From Cercozoa sp. M6MM (lineage: Eukaryota; Endomyxa: Ascetosporea): 64,000 nucleotides of DNA. Shown here in pieces: positions 24,660-35,896 of this stretch. Within the stretch, counting starts at the first letter, position 1; every line of letters begins with the position of its first letter. The position numbers and the translations under genes were made by a program. The notes beneath the pieces were generated by a model, which was not told where the DNA came from, ran no database searches, and saw only the letters and a list, made by a program, of their open reading frames with translations. The DNA lies in assembly GCA_040357565.1 (NCBI GenBank), contig JBDODJ010000001.1; one strand, 5' to 3'.

Positions 24660-25886
24660 GTGAAGTGTTTTCGGGTTTGGGATAGTCAACAAAGCTCAAA
24701 TAAAGATGATATCGAGTGCAGTTGTGAGTTTTTCTGCGTTCTGGCATTGATTCTCGATCGGCGGACGCGAGGTCAATTCTTGGTCGCTCTGTCGCCTGAC
24801 GCAGTGCTACTACCCGACACTAAACTGAAATGCGTCGATACATCCGAGTCAAGACCACCCAACGAAAAGCTGGAAGCACCACTACTGAGGGTATTCATGG
24901 ATGCCAAAGTGCGATGGTCCGATGCCAGTCAGTGCTTCGACGTCGTGAGTGTAAACGATGACGGCAGTGAGATTGAAAAAGATCCTCACAAGAGCGAAAA
25001 CAGTCGATTTCTTCGAAGCACGTTGCGCGTGTTACAGGTCGGCAGTGGTGACGACATGTGGCGTCGCTTGATTCAGTTTACGAATCCAGCTGATGCCATG
25101 CGAGCTGATATTGGCATCCGGAGGGCTTTGCCGAAACTGTACTCTGACGCAACCGCCAAAAACAAGAGGATCGAAACCCAAGACAAACCGCCTTCCTACA
25201 GCAAGTCTCTTGGACACATTAAACATAAGGCCACCAAGTTGCTGAACAGAATTACGCGCGTTCGATCGAACGAGCGAGTTATAATTTCGGGTCCTCTCGA
25301 AGTCAAGCACGCAAAGCATGTTGGGTACGTTAACGTTGTTGTTGTTTCATAAATTGTATATCTATACAGCACCTGGGTCGACATGTTAACGCGTACTGTA
25401 CGTATTCAGGGTGGACTCAAAGGGACAGTTATGTGCCCGAGGTGTGTCTAGTGAGTGGGAATCGTTACTCGGTGCCAGCCGAAGCACGGTCTGAACACTG
25501 GATACATTTTCTTTAAACCTAAATATACAATTTACATTTATAAGTCGATGTCTGATACAGGAAAACGAACTGTTACCTCCGCCACTGCCATCTCATTTGT
25601 GCGATAAGCCTGCAAAGCCGCCAAAGACATGAACCCAACCACACGCAGCAAGGCTGACTAACAACGCTTTCATAAGCAGTTCTGACACCGATATTACCTC
25701 CACTCAACAGCCTCGTCCAAACTTCTAATTGTGCTCAACGTGGCTCGAGCACAGGATTACGTGTGTGCTAGTTTGTTTGTACCATCAGATGGTGTGCGAG
25801 GAACATGTTCTAATTTAGAGTCTAGCACGGTGAGTGATTTCGATTTACTTGCAGTAAGTTTACTTTTACAACTTGCCAGTTGCTAG
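24660..25886 (+). CDS. CRIB-domain Cdc42/Rac effector, PH-like N-terminus, no kinase domain seen
   Basis: The exon at about 24660-25350 ends in IISGPLEVKHAKHVG, which matches the Cdc42/Rac-interactive-binding consensus (I-S-x-P, then H-x2-H-V-G) with Val in place of the usual Phe. The frame continues across a GTAC-donor intron to TWVDMLTR. The preceding roughly 150 residues (FLVALSPDAVLLPDTKL through DDMWRRLIQFTNPADA) look like a PH fold, the arrangement found in PAK-type kinases of amoebae and fungi. After the CRIB a proline-rich exon reads ENELLPPPLPSHLCDKPAKP (about 25560), and open frame runs to a stop near 25886. No protein kinase domain fits before the convergent gene at 25902. The first exon is unclear: the frame at 24660 begins with GTG, so the true ATG lies in an upstream exon or internally. 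Confidence 0.5.
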
Positions 25887-25901
25887 TTCTTAGACTGCGA
25901 C

Positions 25902-27481
25902 TCAGCGTCCACAGAGCACAGGATCCCGATCCATGGGCACGATCCCGCCGTGGACTGCGGTAGTTCGAGTCGGCAACTTGAGCATTGTGGGACGTTGCTC
26001 GGCGCTCGCGACACCAAACAGCACGCCGGTAATGGCGTACATGTCGACTGAACTGCGCAGAGAGAGCAGTTCCTTCAAGTCAGCGGTGGCACAACTCTTG
26101 CCTGCTCTGGCTACACCGAGGTCGCTACAATACTAATTTTAATACATTCACAATAAACATCTACAAAACTGTATTGTACCGAAAACGGTGTATTGTAAAT
26201 TACTACCTAGCCCACTGAGCTGCCCATTCCATTCGAAGTGCCAGTGCTGCTAAATCGGAGATTTCAATTTGATCCGGAGTTAGCGCGACTTTGTTCGCAG
26301 ACTGCAACGCTTGAATGCTTGTGTCACGAAGCGATAGTGCCACTTGCGTCGCTGCCAAGACTGCAACAACAAATATTAAAGTCGGCCAATTAATAACATC
26401 GATTTCGCGGTGAAAATTGAAAGGCACCTTTCAAGAGTTCACCATGGGCTAGAACGAGAATCCGGTGGAGTGCAGTTTCGTTCAGACTCCGGAGGTAATC
26501 AAAGACACGCGGCACAATCCTGCAACAAATAATAAACCACATAAACAATAAACGAGAGCGTTAAAGTCTAAAACGCACTGTAAGACTGGATCAAGAGTCG
26601 TAAGTTTATCTGCATCAGTATGGAAATCGTACCCTTGACTGAACATATAAATTTTAGATCCGACTGTCTGTAAGTTTTACCTGTGTCGGTGCGACCTGGG
26701 GCATGGAGCTGGAGAACGAAGTTCTTCGGGTTCGTATCGATTGCTTGCGTCACAATACGAAGCAATAGATCGCGGTCCGTCGTCGTCACTCGATCGCGAA
26801 GTGATAGTGAAATCGTCTCTGCAGATTTCGTCGCTACCGATGCTCTGTTAAGACGCGGCACCACGAGGAAATCTATCTGCTTAAAAGCCGTCACGATCGC
26901 AGTGTCAGCGGTTTGCAAGTTGCAGGACGTTGTCTGTGCCAGCTTGTGTGCGAACGACTCGAGAGCAAACCCCTGCGTTCCTTTCGATATCATAATCCCC
27001 GAGACCAAAATAAACAACCAGGAGTGGGGGTCGACGAATAAGCGCTCTACCAAGGTTTGTAGTGCACTGATCTCAGCCGACACATGCACCGCATCAAATC
27101 GACCGAAAAATCCTTGAACAACAGAGTTGCAGTCCACTCCATCCCGTACCTGGCCATGTAGTGCCGTTGCTGCTCGAAACCACCGCTCTCCAAGTATCTT
27201 TGCTTGCGAACGGCCGAACACGGTTAAACTGGCATCAGAATGACCTCCGTGGTCCGCGTTCTGTGCGAACAGCAGGTTCAATGGCTTACTGTGACTGATA
27301 CTAGTTCCGGCGCTTTGGTGAAAATCCGCCGTCAGGACGGAGAAAAGCGGGTCGAGACTGGTACCTATATTGACAGAAAACTAACACCGAGCAACAGGTT
27401 TGGTTTAAAAAAAATACCTGAACTCGCCGCCACAGAGCCGAGGGCACTTGCTGCTGCCATCAGTAGAAAAAGAACACGCAT
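25902..27481 (-). CDS. Secreted protein of unknown function
   Basis: ATG 27481 begins MRVLFLLMAAASALGSVAAS, a clear signal peptide. After a short intron the frame continues TSLDPLFSVLTADFHQSAG and LLFAQNADHGGHSDASLTVF (27230-27350), then a long exon with FVDPHSWLFILVSGIMIS and LVVPRLNRASVATKSAETIS. Later exons give VPRVFDYLRSLNETALHR (about 26450-26510), TQVALSLRDTSIQALQSANK and ALRMEWAAQWA, spliced to SDLGVARAGKSCATADLKEL and the end DRDPVLCGR (stop 25902). It is predominantly alpha/beta in character with few cysteines. I recognise no family. It converges with the CRIB gene with only about 15 bp between stop codons. Confidence 0.55.
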
Positions 27482-27716
27482 ACTTTCAGTAGAGCCTTGT
27501 AGCTCAAACCACGCGCGTTTCCGCGTGTGACGTCGTCGTTCGGACCACGAACAAGAACGCAATCCGAACTCGCACATTTAAATTCAGTCGACGGATTTAA
27601 AATCGTGGGGCTGCACCCTTGAGGACAAAGGAACTACCGTTTTGTTGTTCTCGCCACTGAAGCAAGAGGTTCTAATCGCATCACACACTCGGGACAGGAT
27701 TTCTAGACTTGAAATC

Positions 27717-29741
27717 ATGAAGGCGTTGGTGGTTTGGGCCAGCTAACGCCGGAGACGTGCCTCCAGCCGATGACAGAGCGCTAGCTAACGTCGGAGACGT
27801 GCCTCGAACCTGTCTCAAGGTAACTTACCCGAAAACTGACGGGATTTTTGCATTCCGCGCGGCTGGGATTTTGGACTCTGACCAGCAGGCTGCTGGGGCG
27901 CGCTGCTGGACTTTTGGAGACGAACAGAGCACTGAGCGAACAACTGGGATGCTTCTTGTGCTCTCTGTTGACCAGGAGCTTTCTCGTTCCCTCGAACATA
28001 CGCATTTTGGAGATTTGCAGCTTTTGGTGGATTCTGTTCGTGGTCGTGTGGCGTCCAACGATGACGGCGGCGCTACGCACGTTACCCTGCTTGGGGACAG
28101 TGACACGATTTCACGAATGTGCGCAAAAGTGGTTTGATATCTTCTGCGGTACTGTACGGCAAGTGCATATATTTACATCCCGTAGTCGGGTTGTTCAGTC
28201 GACTATATTCAAGTGGAAGCAGAAATCCATCGAGTTTGCAAACTGACGCAGTTGCTTGAAAACAGAGCGCGGTTCTACAAGCACGTCGTGCTTGTTCTGC
28301 ATAATCTATCCGTCGCCAAGGCCTTCGAACCTGCGCTTCAGTGCGTTGATTTTGCACACAAACACATTCACTTACATGCTCATCCCTCGATGTTGTTTAT
28401 GAAGGTCTGTCCGAGCGTGCGGGGTGGAACTTTTGGATGCCATCACGTTAAAACCAGTTGCTTTTCCGGCGTTCCGGCGGTACATTAGTACACCTGACTC
28501 TTAACCTGCGGTGTGTTTTTTATACTGACCCTTGGGTAGCATCATTGAGTTAAAAGATCTGGTCACTGAAAGAAGAAGTTTGCTCTTGAACGACGGCGTA
28601 ACTTACCCTCCGTTGTCTGCTCCAGCTGAAAGCAGCCTCTCGCCAGGACTCTTTCCACCGCAGCCGGGTTTGGCCTTTACGACAACGACTCGCGGGCAAG
28701 AGATGTCTTCGCCTGCTCGGTTGTCGTTGGAGTCAGCCCAGTTGCGTTTCGACTCGTCTGCAACTCAGCTGCAGTCGCAGTACACTTCGCCATTTGCCTT
28801 TCCTTACCCCGGCCAACAACAACAACAACAACAAGAACCATACTCTCACGAAAACTACAAATACCAGCAGCAGCCGTCATGTCATCAACAGCAACAACAA
28901 CACGATCACAGTTCGGTGCGAAATCGATTCTCTTTCTTCTCTGGCGAGACGCATGCACAGACAAAACAGGCACATCTTCCTCCAAGAATCCAGTACAAGA
29001 GCCTATGGGCTGTGCGCATCAAGGTTGCCGTGAGCGTGCCGAATTCGGTGCACTTTTCTGCTTCTGTCAGTTTGCAACTGTGAATCATTTGCACTTTGTA
29101 CAGCGTATTCGTGGTGCGATGTCCAGTTGTGGCCGCGTCGTGTACTTTCATGCGGCCGACGCTCACGCGGGCAACAAAGGCCAAAGAGAGATTCGTGTGA
29201 TTTTCACCTGCCGAGAGTTTGCGCAACGTGCCAAGGAACGCTTTGACTGCAAGATGTGGCTGTCTTCGTACGCGATGCCGAGTGTAAACCCACTTTTTTA
29301 CTTTTCAATCCCTGCACTTAGTAGTGACCCACTCATCAAACCTTGTAGCCGATGGTGGTCACGACTGAATTAGTACCCCACTATCGAATGCTTAACTCGC
29401 TTGAGCGCAAGTTCTGTACTTTTTTTGCGTGTTATTGATTCGTTTCGTCTGTAAATATTTGTTCTTGGTCGCAACAGACCCAAAGGAAGCGTGGCTCACA
29501 GTCATTCCGGCTGCTCCGGCCCTACAAAACAACATCACAATGCAAGTGCGGTCCGAATCGACATCGGCAACGACATCAAGGTCAGCATCCATCGAGTCTG
29601 AGACGACTGCTTCCTCCGCAGTTTCGCTTCCCCGCGGAACTCAGCCGGGGCAGGTTTCTTCGTTGCTCAGCGAAGCACAGGTAACATATTTCTACACTTT
29701 ACGTGCGTCCTATATGCTATACTTGTACCTGCCAGTGTATA

Positions 29742-29786
<45 letters not shown>

Positions 29787-30707
29787 TTCGCACGCTTCGG
29801 CGCGCTTCGAATCAACCAACACAACGAGAGTGTCTGCCGCGCGCCGTAAAAATTCTGCTTGATCCGAACCCAGCCCACTACATGGAGGTACGGTCTACAG
29901 TACAGTCTGTTCAGTTGGTGTTATTTGTTAATGCGTTCAAAGACGGAGGGTGCCGATGGATTGGACCAAGAGGCGCTTGAGTTGCTGTCCTCTGTCGACG
30001 CTATGTAAGCTACTATTTTCACTAACACATAGGTGCCTATTTTCTTGGTTGCTGATGACAGTGAACAACGCTCGCGCCGCTGGAACACCTTGGCCTGGCT
30101 GAATCTGCTTCTCAGTTCGTCCTACATTTTTGAGGACGGTATTCCCCACTGTTTCTTCTGTTTGATGACCGCAAATGCTTTGCTGTGCAGCAAACTCGAT
30201 CAAATTGCTGCACGTGTCGGGGTCCAAAACGCGAGTCATGATGAACACGCTGTGCGAAACTTTGTATTATGTGCACTTCCGATCTGCAGGAGAGGTACCC
30301 TTGTCTGTACTTTGCCTTATCTTATACGCTCATATTTATTTCAATGGTGACTACAGGAGCTTGAACCGACGAACTACCGGGCCAGTGAAGACGAGGTGTG
30401 CGATGTGCTACAGCAACTTGGCCGCGCTCGTAACTCGCCAAACTGCCACGCGAAGCACTTTGACACCTTCTCCAAGTTCGTTCAGAACTGGAGCATCAAG
30501 CCCGAAGACGTTGGTGCCTCCACACAAGCACTATTTTCCTTTCGCAAACATTTGGCTGGGTAATGTGCAGTGGAATACGCCAAGCTGATCCGTCTTGTTG
30601 ATTGCGAGACGAACGGCTCTCTAAAACTGTCTGCGGTGGCCGACGATGTGATGAAAATGTTCTCAATTGTTCTCGCTCCAGGTTTTACTGCTTCTCGCAC
30701 TGCATGA
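27717..30707 (+). CDS. Unidentified multi-exon protein with glutamine-rich segment
   Basis: Plus-strand coding blocks connect by plausible short introns: LVLSVDQELSRSLEHTHFGD and THVTLLGDSDTISRMCAKV (27950-28130), then EAEIHRVCKLTQLLENRARF and YKHVVLVLHNLSVAKAFE (28215-28405). IELKDLVTERRSLLLNDGV follows, then a Pro/Gln-rich stretch (GQQQQQQQEPY, 28810-28910). YKSLWAVRIK splices to FATVNHLHFVQRIRG and RVVYFHAADAHAGNKGQREI (29055-29270), and then comes a Ser/Thr-rich block (29480-29680). The last exons include LEPTNYRASEDEVCDVLQQL and FSIVLAPGFTASRTA, stop 30707. An intron ends in a long (TA)n tract directly before its acceptor (29784). I recognise no family. The alternation of a structured N-terminal part, Q-rich linker and second structured part suggests a nuclear regulator, but that is a guess. 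The start at ATG 27717 is uncertain. Confidence 0.45.
29741..29785. repeat. (TA)n microsatellite abutting a splice acceptor
   Basis: About 21 TA units end in TATAG, immediately followed by the exon GTTCGCACGCTTCGG of the Q-rich gene. Confidence 0.9.
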
Positions 30708-30942
30708 GTTTGGGCTGGGGCTTATATGCAATATAACGTACTGAGCAGCGAATCTGGCCAACTCGTGCGCGTGCATTGATGCCTTCTTAATGAAGGAAAG
30801 TTCACGCTGAATCGAACACACCAACGCAAGTCACTTCGTTCGCGCACGCTGGTTTCGTTTGTTCTCGCCGCGCTGCCATGCCTTGCCTGCCAAGTTTAAC
30901 GACGCGAGCCCTGGGGAACGTCAAAAGGGGAGTTGTATGGTC

Positions 30943-31305
30943 CTACCCTAAGCCGGCGGTAAACACGGCCATGCTCTTGTGACCCACCCCAGACTGGTGC
31001 AGGGGAACTACAGAGTTGGTTTCCTAGAAGACTCAACTAACTAACTAACGACGCGAGCCGTGAGTGCGCACCTTGTCGTAGGTATGGACATCCGTACCGT
31101 CGCGTAGGTATTTCCACTGCAGTTCGGCAGTACGTTTGACACCGGATTACACGACGATGGTTAGTTAGTTAGTTCAGTCTCGTCTACTAAGAAACCAACT
31201 CGACTATGTAAATCACCTCAATCCCCTTGCGCTGTACGTGTACCAGTCCTGGGTGGGTCGGGTCACAAGCGCACGGCCGTAATCCACAGCGAACCGCTTA
31301 GGGTT
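30943..31305. repeat. Foldback (imperfect inverted repeat) element, MITE-like
   Basis: The left arm (about 30943-31050) contains in order CCTAAGCCGGCGG, TGCTCTTGTGACCCACCCCA, GTTGGTTTCCTAGAAGAC and AACTAACTAACTAACG. The right arm (31159-31305) is its imperfect reverse complement: TTAGTTAGTTAGTTCAGTCT, CTAAGAAACCAAC, CCTGGGTGGGTCGGGTCAC and CGCTTAGGG. The loop is about 108 bp. The 14-mer TAACGACGCGAGCC occurs at 30897-30910 and again at 31046-31059, bracketing the left arm. No transposase is encoded. Related fragments occur at 35600 and 63415. The rest of the gene-free stretch 30708-31392 shows nothing else. Confidence 0.75.
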
Positions 31306-31392
31306 TTTACACTGCGCGGTTGGCGGGGTCGGGTCGGCTACGGTCGGGCGCGAAGACGGCGTGGCGATGCACCCGATTGCAACCGTCTAAAT

Positions 31393-31765
31393 TTATAAGT
31401 AATCCAAGTCGATGGTGTCGTCTGAGAAGTGGTCGGCCCACGGATCGTGCTGAGGACTGTTCCTGGTGGGCTGATGATCACTCGTGCTCGAGTTGGGCCC
31501 AAGTCGTTCAGGCTGCCGCGGTTGCTGTCGTTGCAGGTGTGGTTGCTGTCGGGGCTGTTGCGGCAGGCTTGGCCGAAAACGCCTCGGTGCCGTGTGAGCG
31601 AGCGGCGAGCCCGACCGGAGTCCATTGAGACTGCTGATACTAACAGTGGCACCTGCTTCACTCACTCTCCTGTTTCGTACATTGTTGCTGATGTTGCTGT
31701 TGCTGTTATTGTTACTGCCGTTGTTGTTGTTGTTGTTGTTGTTGTTGTTGNNNNNNNNNNTGCCG

Positions 31766-31806
<41 letters not shown>

Positions 31807-33631
31807 GCTGTCTTGCTCGCACAAAGTATCAATATCGAGATCGCTGTCGAATTCGAAAGTGTTGTCCAGGGCCGCTGGCCGTGGCATCTGTCGCAATGGA
31901 CGCGATCTCACCGGAGTGTCATCCTCGAGCGACGAGAACATTGCTGCACTGACTGACAATTAACATCATTATATGCAAAAAGGTTAGTGTACACTTCTGC
32001 GACGGTTGGGTTATCGTGTGAAGAGTCGATCGCGGCGTCGCACTTGCTGTGTCAAACTCCCAACATAAACACAACACAATCCAACAAAAAAAGAAATAGA
32101 TACGTCTCAGTCTGCTCGGTGTCACTTGCCTCGAAAAACCCGAGGTCCTCTGTAAGCACACAGAAACTACATTAATCAGAGTTGAGTCAGAACTCGACGA
32201 ATCAGGGCGTACCGAGTGACTGTCATTGATGTCGGCCGAGGTGTCAAAGTCGGACACATCCTCGTCGTCCAGGAGTTCAAGATCCTCGTCGTCGTCATCA
32301 TTCATTTCGTATTCGTCATCGTCTGTTCGGGTGTTCAAATGGATTAATCAAAATTACATGAGAGCAAGTGAAAGTGGCTACCATGCACTGCTTCTGCCTG
32401 CGTGGCACCGACAACAAAAGAGCGGTCAAAAGCATCAATGTCGTCCTCCTCCTCATCGTCGTCGTCGCCACTGACGGTGAGGTCCGTGTAGCTGTGCCGC
32501 ACGCGTATTCTGCGACCTCGCCTGTTGACTCTGCGCTGCGAACGCAATGGCGTGCGGTAACTCACACGGTCTTCCCTGTCCACGCATTGATATGAATATA
32601 AGTATGATATTCAGTCTAAGCAAAATGTGTATAACAAAACATATAAATACAGCATAAACATAGGTTTATATACATGTGTGTGTGTGTGTGTGCATGTGTG
32701 TGTGTGTGTGTGTGCGTGGGCGTGTGCGTGTGTTTAGATATACAGTGTATATATATATATATATGTATATAGTACAATGTATAAATATAGAATAATCTAT
32801 AATTACAAAATACAATATGCATAAAGGCGCAAAAGTAGACTACCGTGCCACCCGCTGCATACGCTGCAGCTGCTCCTCGCCGCGACGCAGCACTGTGTCC
32901 TCGCTCAAGGCGCCTGGCGCAGGTCGCGCACGCCGCTGTGGTCGTCCTCTCTGCGCACAGAGGGAAAGAAGTAAGGGGTGGGGTAAATACGGGGCAGAGG
33001 GGGACAGGAACAGAGAGTACCTGTCTGGTGCAGCTGGGACAGAACCACTCGTCCTCCTCGGGAATGCCAGGCAGTCGCAGACAGTCGACGTGGTAGCCGC
33101 GCTCGCAGCCGTCGCAAATTAGCAGCCGGTCTTCCTGCGAAACAGCTAAACATCTTCACCTCACTTTACCCCATCTACCCTCTTTACCCCCCCCCCCCCC
33201 CGAAACACAGGTTACATTGTCGCCGCGGTTGCACTCGTTGCATCGAATATTGTCGATCGCTGCGATCAAGGCCGCATGCTGCCGAAACAAGCAGGTCCAT
33301 TCGGACATTTTTACAACAGGACGGATTTTTTGTACCGCATCATCTTCGGGCTCGATGCGCTGCCGGCGGTTTTCGACGAGTGTGCGGTGGCCTGTACGCC
33401 GACTGGTCACCTCGACGAACCGACTCTTGCACAGCGGACAGCTGTTCTCGATGCGCGACCATTGCAGGATGCACTCGTAGTGAAAGTCCGTGTGCGTGCA
33501 GCCTGCGTTCCAGCGAAAACTCGGCTTCCAAAACACAGACAAGAAAGAGGATGTGCTGATGGAAAAGAAGCAACACCGTCCAAAGTGGCGCCCAATTTTA
33601 GCGAATTAAGACATACGACGCAATCGTGCAT
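31393..33631 (-). CDS. RING and PHD finger protein (PHRF1-like), with polyasparagine tract
   Basis: ATG 33631 gives MHDCVVCLNSLKLG, the first RING ligands. After an intron come GCTHTDFHYECILQWSRIE and NSCPLCKSRFVEV, completing a RING finger. The next exons form a PHD finger: CNECNRGDNV, EDRLLICDGCERGYHVDCL and PGIPEEDEWFCPSC (33020-33220). This RING-PHD order, with PEEDEWFCP, is that of PHRF1, a chromatin/CTD-associated ubiquitin ligase. Downstream are basic (RRVNRRGRRIRVRHS) and strongly acidic exons (DDDEYEMNDDDDEDLELLD). The last exon has a long polyAsn tract encoded by AAC repeats (31725-31810) interrupted by a 10-N assembly gap, then PQQPRQQPHLQRQQ and the end DDTIDLDYL (stop 31393). The true polyAsn length is unknown because of the gap. 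Confidence 0.8.
31751..31760. other. Assembly gap (10 N) within polyAsn-coding (GTT)n repeat
   Basis: Ten N interrupt the (GTT)n/(AAC)n repeat in the last exon of the PHRF1-like gene. The run length is probably a placeholder, so the repeat size and even the reading frame across it are not determined by this sequence. Confidence 0.98.
32676..32765. repeat. (TG)n and (TA)n microsatellites in a PHRF1-like intron
   Basis: A compound TG/CG run from 32676 to about 32732 is followed by TATA repeats to about 32765, within an intron of about 230 bp. Confidence 0.9.
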
Positions 33632-33993
33632 CTTAAGACACAATAACCACCGCACGCACGTGCAGACGCACAATGACAACGTGTTTTGTGTTCCGGCTAC
33701 TGACGGCGATAAGAAAAACTTAAAAACTCAGAACACCTGCTTTTTCGGCAATGCGGCCCAAAGAGCTGCTAGACTGGCGATGAACTTCCTGATAGTTTCA
33801 CAGGGTTCTGGCGATTAGTTTGGTTAAAACGGCGGGGCATGACTGCCAACTGAGTGATCAGGCCATCGACAAGAGTGTCCGCGCGGATGGGCAAACAGGT
33901 TTGCTCGTTCCGTGCGCCTTGTTTGCTCCTTCATCTTACTTTTCCTCTTTTTACGTGTGCCAAGAGTGTGTATTTGCAACGAGTGAACTAGTC

Positions 33994-35350
33994 ATGCCCG
34001 TCATCCATAGCGCGGAGGATTTGTACGATAAAACGGCTCCGCTTGGATGCCCGGAGTTGCGTCGTGCAAAGCCGCAGCATCTTCGGTACACTTCTGTGTA
34101 TGTGTCGTTAGCAATGTTGCCATTCGACTCATTGAACGAGTGAGTTTTCATCGAATCTTTTACCTATTTAATTGTGCTTTCAGTTACATGATGTGGTTTC
34201 GTGTGACCGTCTGCAACGAGTACCTCAAAGGCAACTGTGACAAGGGTTACGACTGCTTTCACAGTCACTTTGTCACCGGCTCAAACCGTCGACGTCGCCA
34301 GCCTTATCTCATGACGAACGGCGAGTGGAGCTACTGGCCCAACCCTTGCCGCAACCTGTCCAAGCGCAATCAAAACAAGCGCTGCGAGTTCGGCGACCGC
34401 TGTCGCTTCGCGGTAAGTCGAGTTCAATTGCAATTTGACGCATTGTAGTTTCACTGCTTTAATTCTGAGATTTTTCGTTTTTTTGTATTTTGCATTAGCA
34501 CTCAGCGGAGGAAATTGTGTACCATCCCTTGCTGCTTAAGACGCAGTTGTGTCCCCACCCCATGATCGACGGTCGCTGTCGAGACTTTGGAACGCACTGC
34601 GGCAAAGCACACGGTTTCTTTTCGATTTCCACAAACGCATAATACACGAGCTGGATACAATAGAATGCAGGCTTGCAAGACCTGCGCACTCCGCCGCCCA
34701 AGCCGATTCCCAAGGCGTTTGCTGTTGTTCCTCGCGGTGCTGCTGCAAAGGAGGTGGCCTCAGGTACTGTGTATTGTTCACTTGTCATGCATTTACTACC
34801 AGGGGGATTGTCAAGTGTGTGCAAACTGAAGGCTCTCGTGGTGATTCTCGTCGTGGTCGCACGCGCACGCGCAGTTGGCGACGTGCGAATGTCGGATTGG
34901 AAAAGGAAGAGGAGCACCCTGGCGTTGTTGGCGAAACGGTGAAGGAGAAGGAAAGCGACTGGACCACGTCTCCTGTTGAGGATACACCGGAAGAGAAGGT
35001 TTCCTTTTGTTAGAACCAGTTTCATCTTATTTTTCACTTTTACCTGTTTAATCCTGTAGGTACTTTCGAGCAAGAAAGAGGTGAAACCTGACAAGACCGA
35101 AGAGTTGTCTATGTCTCTGCGTCGAAAACTTGACGTACAGTATTGATTGATGTCACTGTAAACTTACTGTACCGTATATCCATCATGCCTCACTTGTATG
35201 CTTCTCTGAGCTCTGTAGTTCATTATCGAAGATGACTCTTCGGAGGCGTGCAGCAACGGCACCAGTGACAGTGCCTGTAGTCCGCCGCGCTCGCCCAGTC
35301 TCAAACGCGAGCTTGAGCTGAAACCCGTCGCTGAAAATGCCAGTGCATGA
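33994..35350 (+). CDS. Unkempt-like CCCH zinc-finger RNA-binding protein
   Basis: ATG 33994 gives MPVIHSAEDLYDKTAPLG, then KPQHLR joined across an intron to YMMWFRVTVCNEYLKGNC. The zinc-finger block continues DKGYDCFHSHFVTG, RRRRQPYLMTNGEWSYWPNPC, CEFGDRCRFA spliced to HSAEEIVYHPLLLKTQLC, and then CRDFGTHCGKAHG (34200-34620). The spacing and the motifs CFHxHF, (dG)xWxYxPxxC, HSxEExxYHPLxxKTxLC and AHG match the Unkempt (UNK/UNKL) family of mRNA-binding CCCH proteins. The remainder is low-complexity with ARLQDLRTPPPKPIPKAF, an acidic/Ser-rich tail (IIEDDSSEACSNGTSDSACS) and stop at 35350. A further 5' exon near 33830-33900 is possible. The gene is divergent from the PHRF1-like gene. Confidence 0.8.
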
Positions 35351-35599
35351 TTCTTATTTGGACCCTCGCATCGCACTCGCGGCTGTCACTCGTGAGTACT
35401 AGTCACGTCGTACTACAGTATGCGATCATGATTGTCTTTGGCAATGTAATGCTACTTATGCTAGTTGATGGAATTCACTTCTCGCTGCCTCGGTGCGAAT
35501 TCACTGTTTACACACTGTTAATGCCGCTTTCAGTTGCTCTCTCAGTATTACTTTAAGAAGATGTCCTGGTGGAACTTTTAAGGGAAATTAGATAGATGG

Positions 35600-35735
35600 C
35601 CCCACCCAAAGCCGGAAAGACTCTTGTGACCCAACTCAGAACAAGAAAGCTCGACTAATACGAATGATACGATTCTGCCATGGAGGTGGTTCAGTTTCTT
35701 CGCGTCGTAGACTGAACTAGTACTGAGTCCTAAAT
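35600..35735. repeat. Diverged half-copy of the foldback repeat family
   Basis: The stretch contains CCCACCCAAAGCCGG, then GACTCTTGTGACCCA, and about 80 bp later TTCAGTTTCTTCGCGTCGTA followed by GACTGAACTA. The same motifs in the same order form the left arm of the element at 30943-31050. GTTCAGT and ACTGAAC also form a local stem. No coding potential is evident in 35351-35896 otherwise. Confidence 0.55.
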
Positions 35736-35896
35736 TTATGGACGGACGGATCGTAGGCGGCGCGGATGCATGTAAACTTATAGTCGAGTATAACAATATT
35801 CGATCCTGATATTCCGTTCAATTGAACGGCGTTGTTTACGTACGTTAACGTTAGCTGGTACTCATCCGCGTGTAGGCACGCCGTCGGCAGCGATCG

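Noticed and set aside
25902-26145. Kinase-like DLGVARA and SVDMYAITGVLFGV strings on the minus strand, suggesting a protein kinase C-lobe
   Set aside because: The exon splices in frame to the secreted protein (ALRMEWAAQWA then SDLGVARA). No other kinase motifs (HRD, VAIK, APE) are found, so the resemblance looks accidental.
32844-33122. Plus-strand frames over the PHD finger region
   Set aside because: The minus strand encodes an unambiguous PHD finger (CDGCERGYHVDC, EWFCPSC), so the plus frames are shadows.
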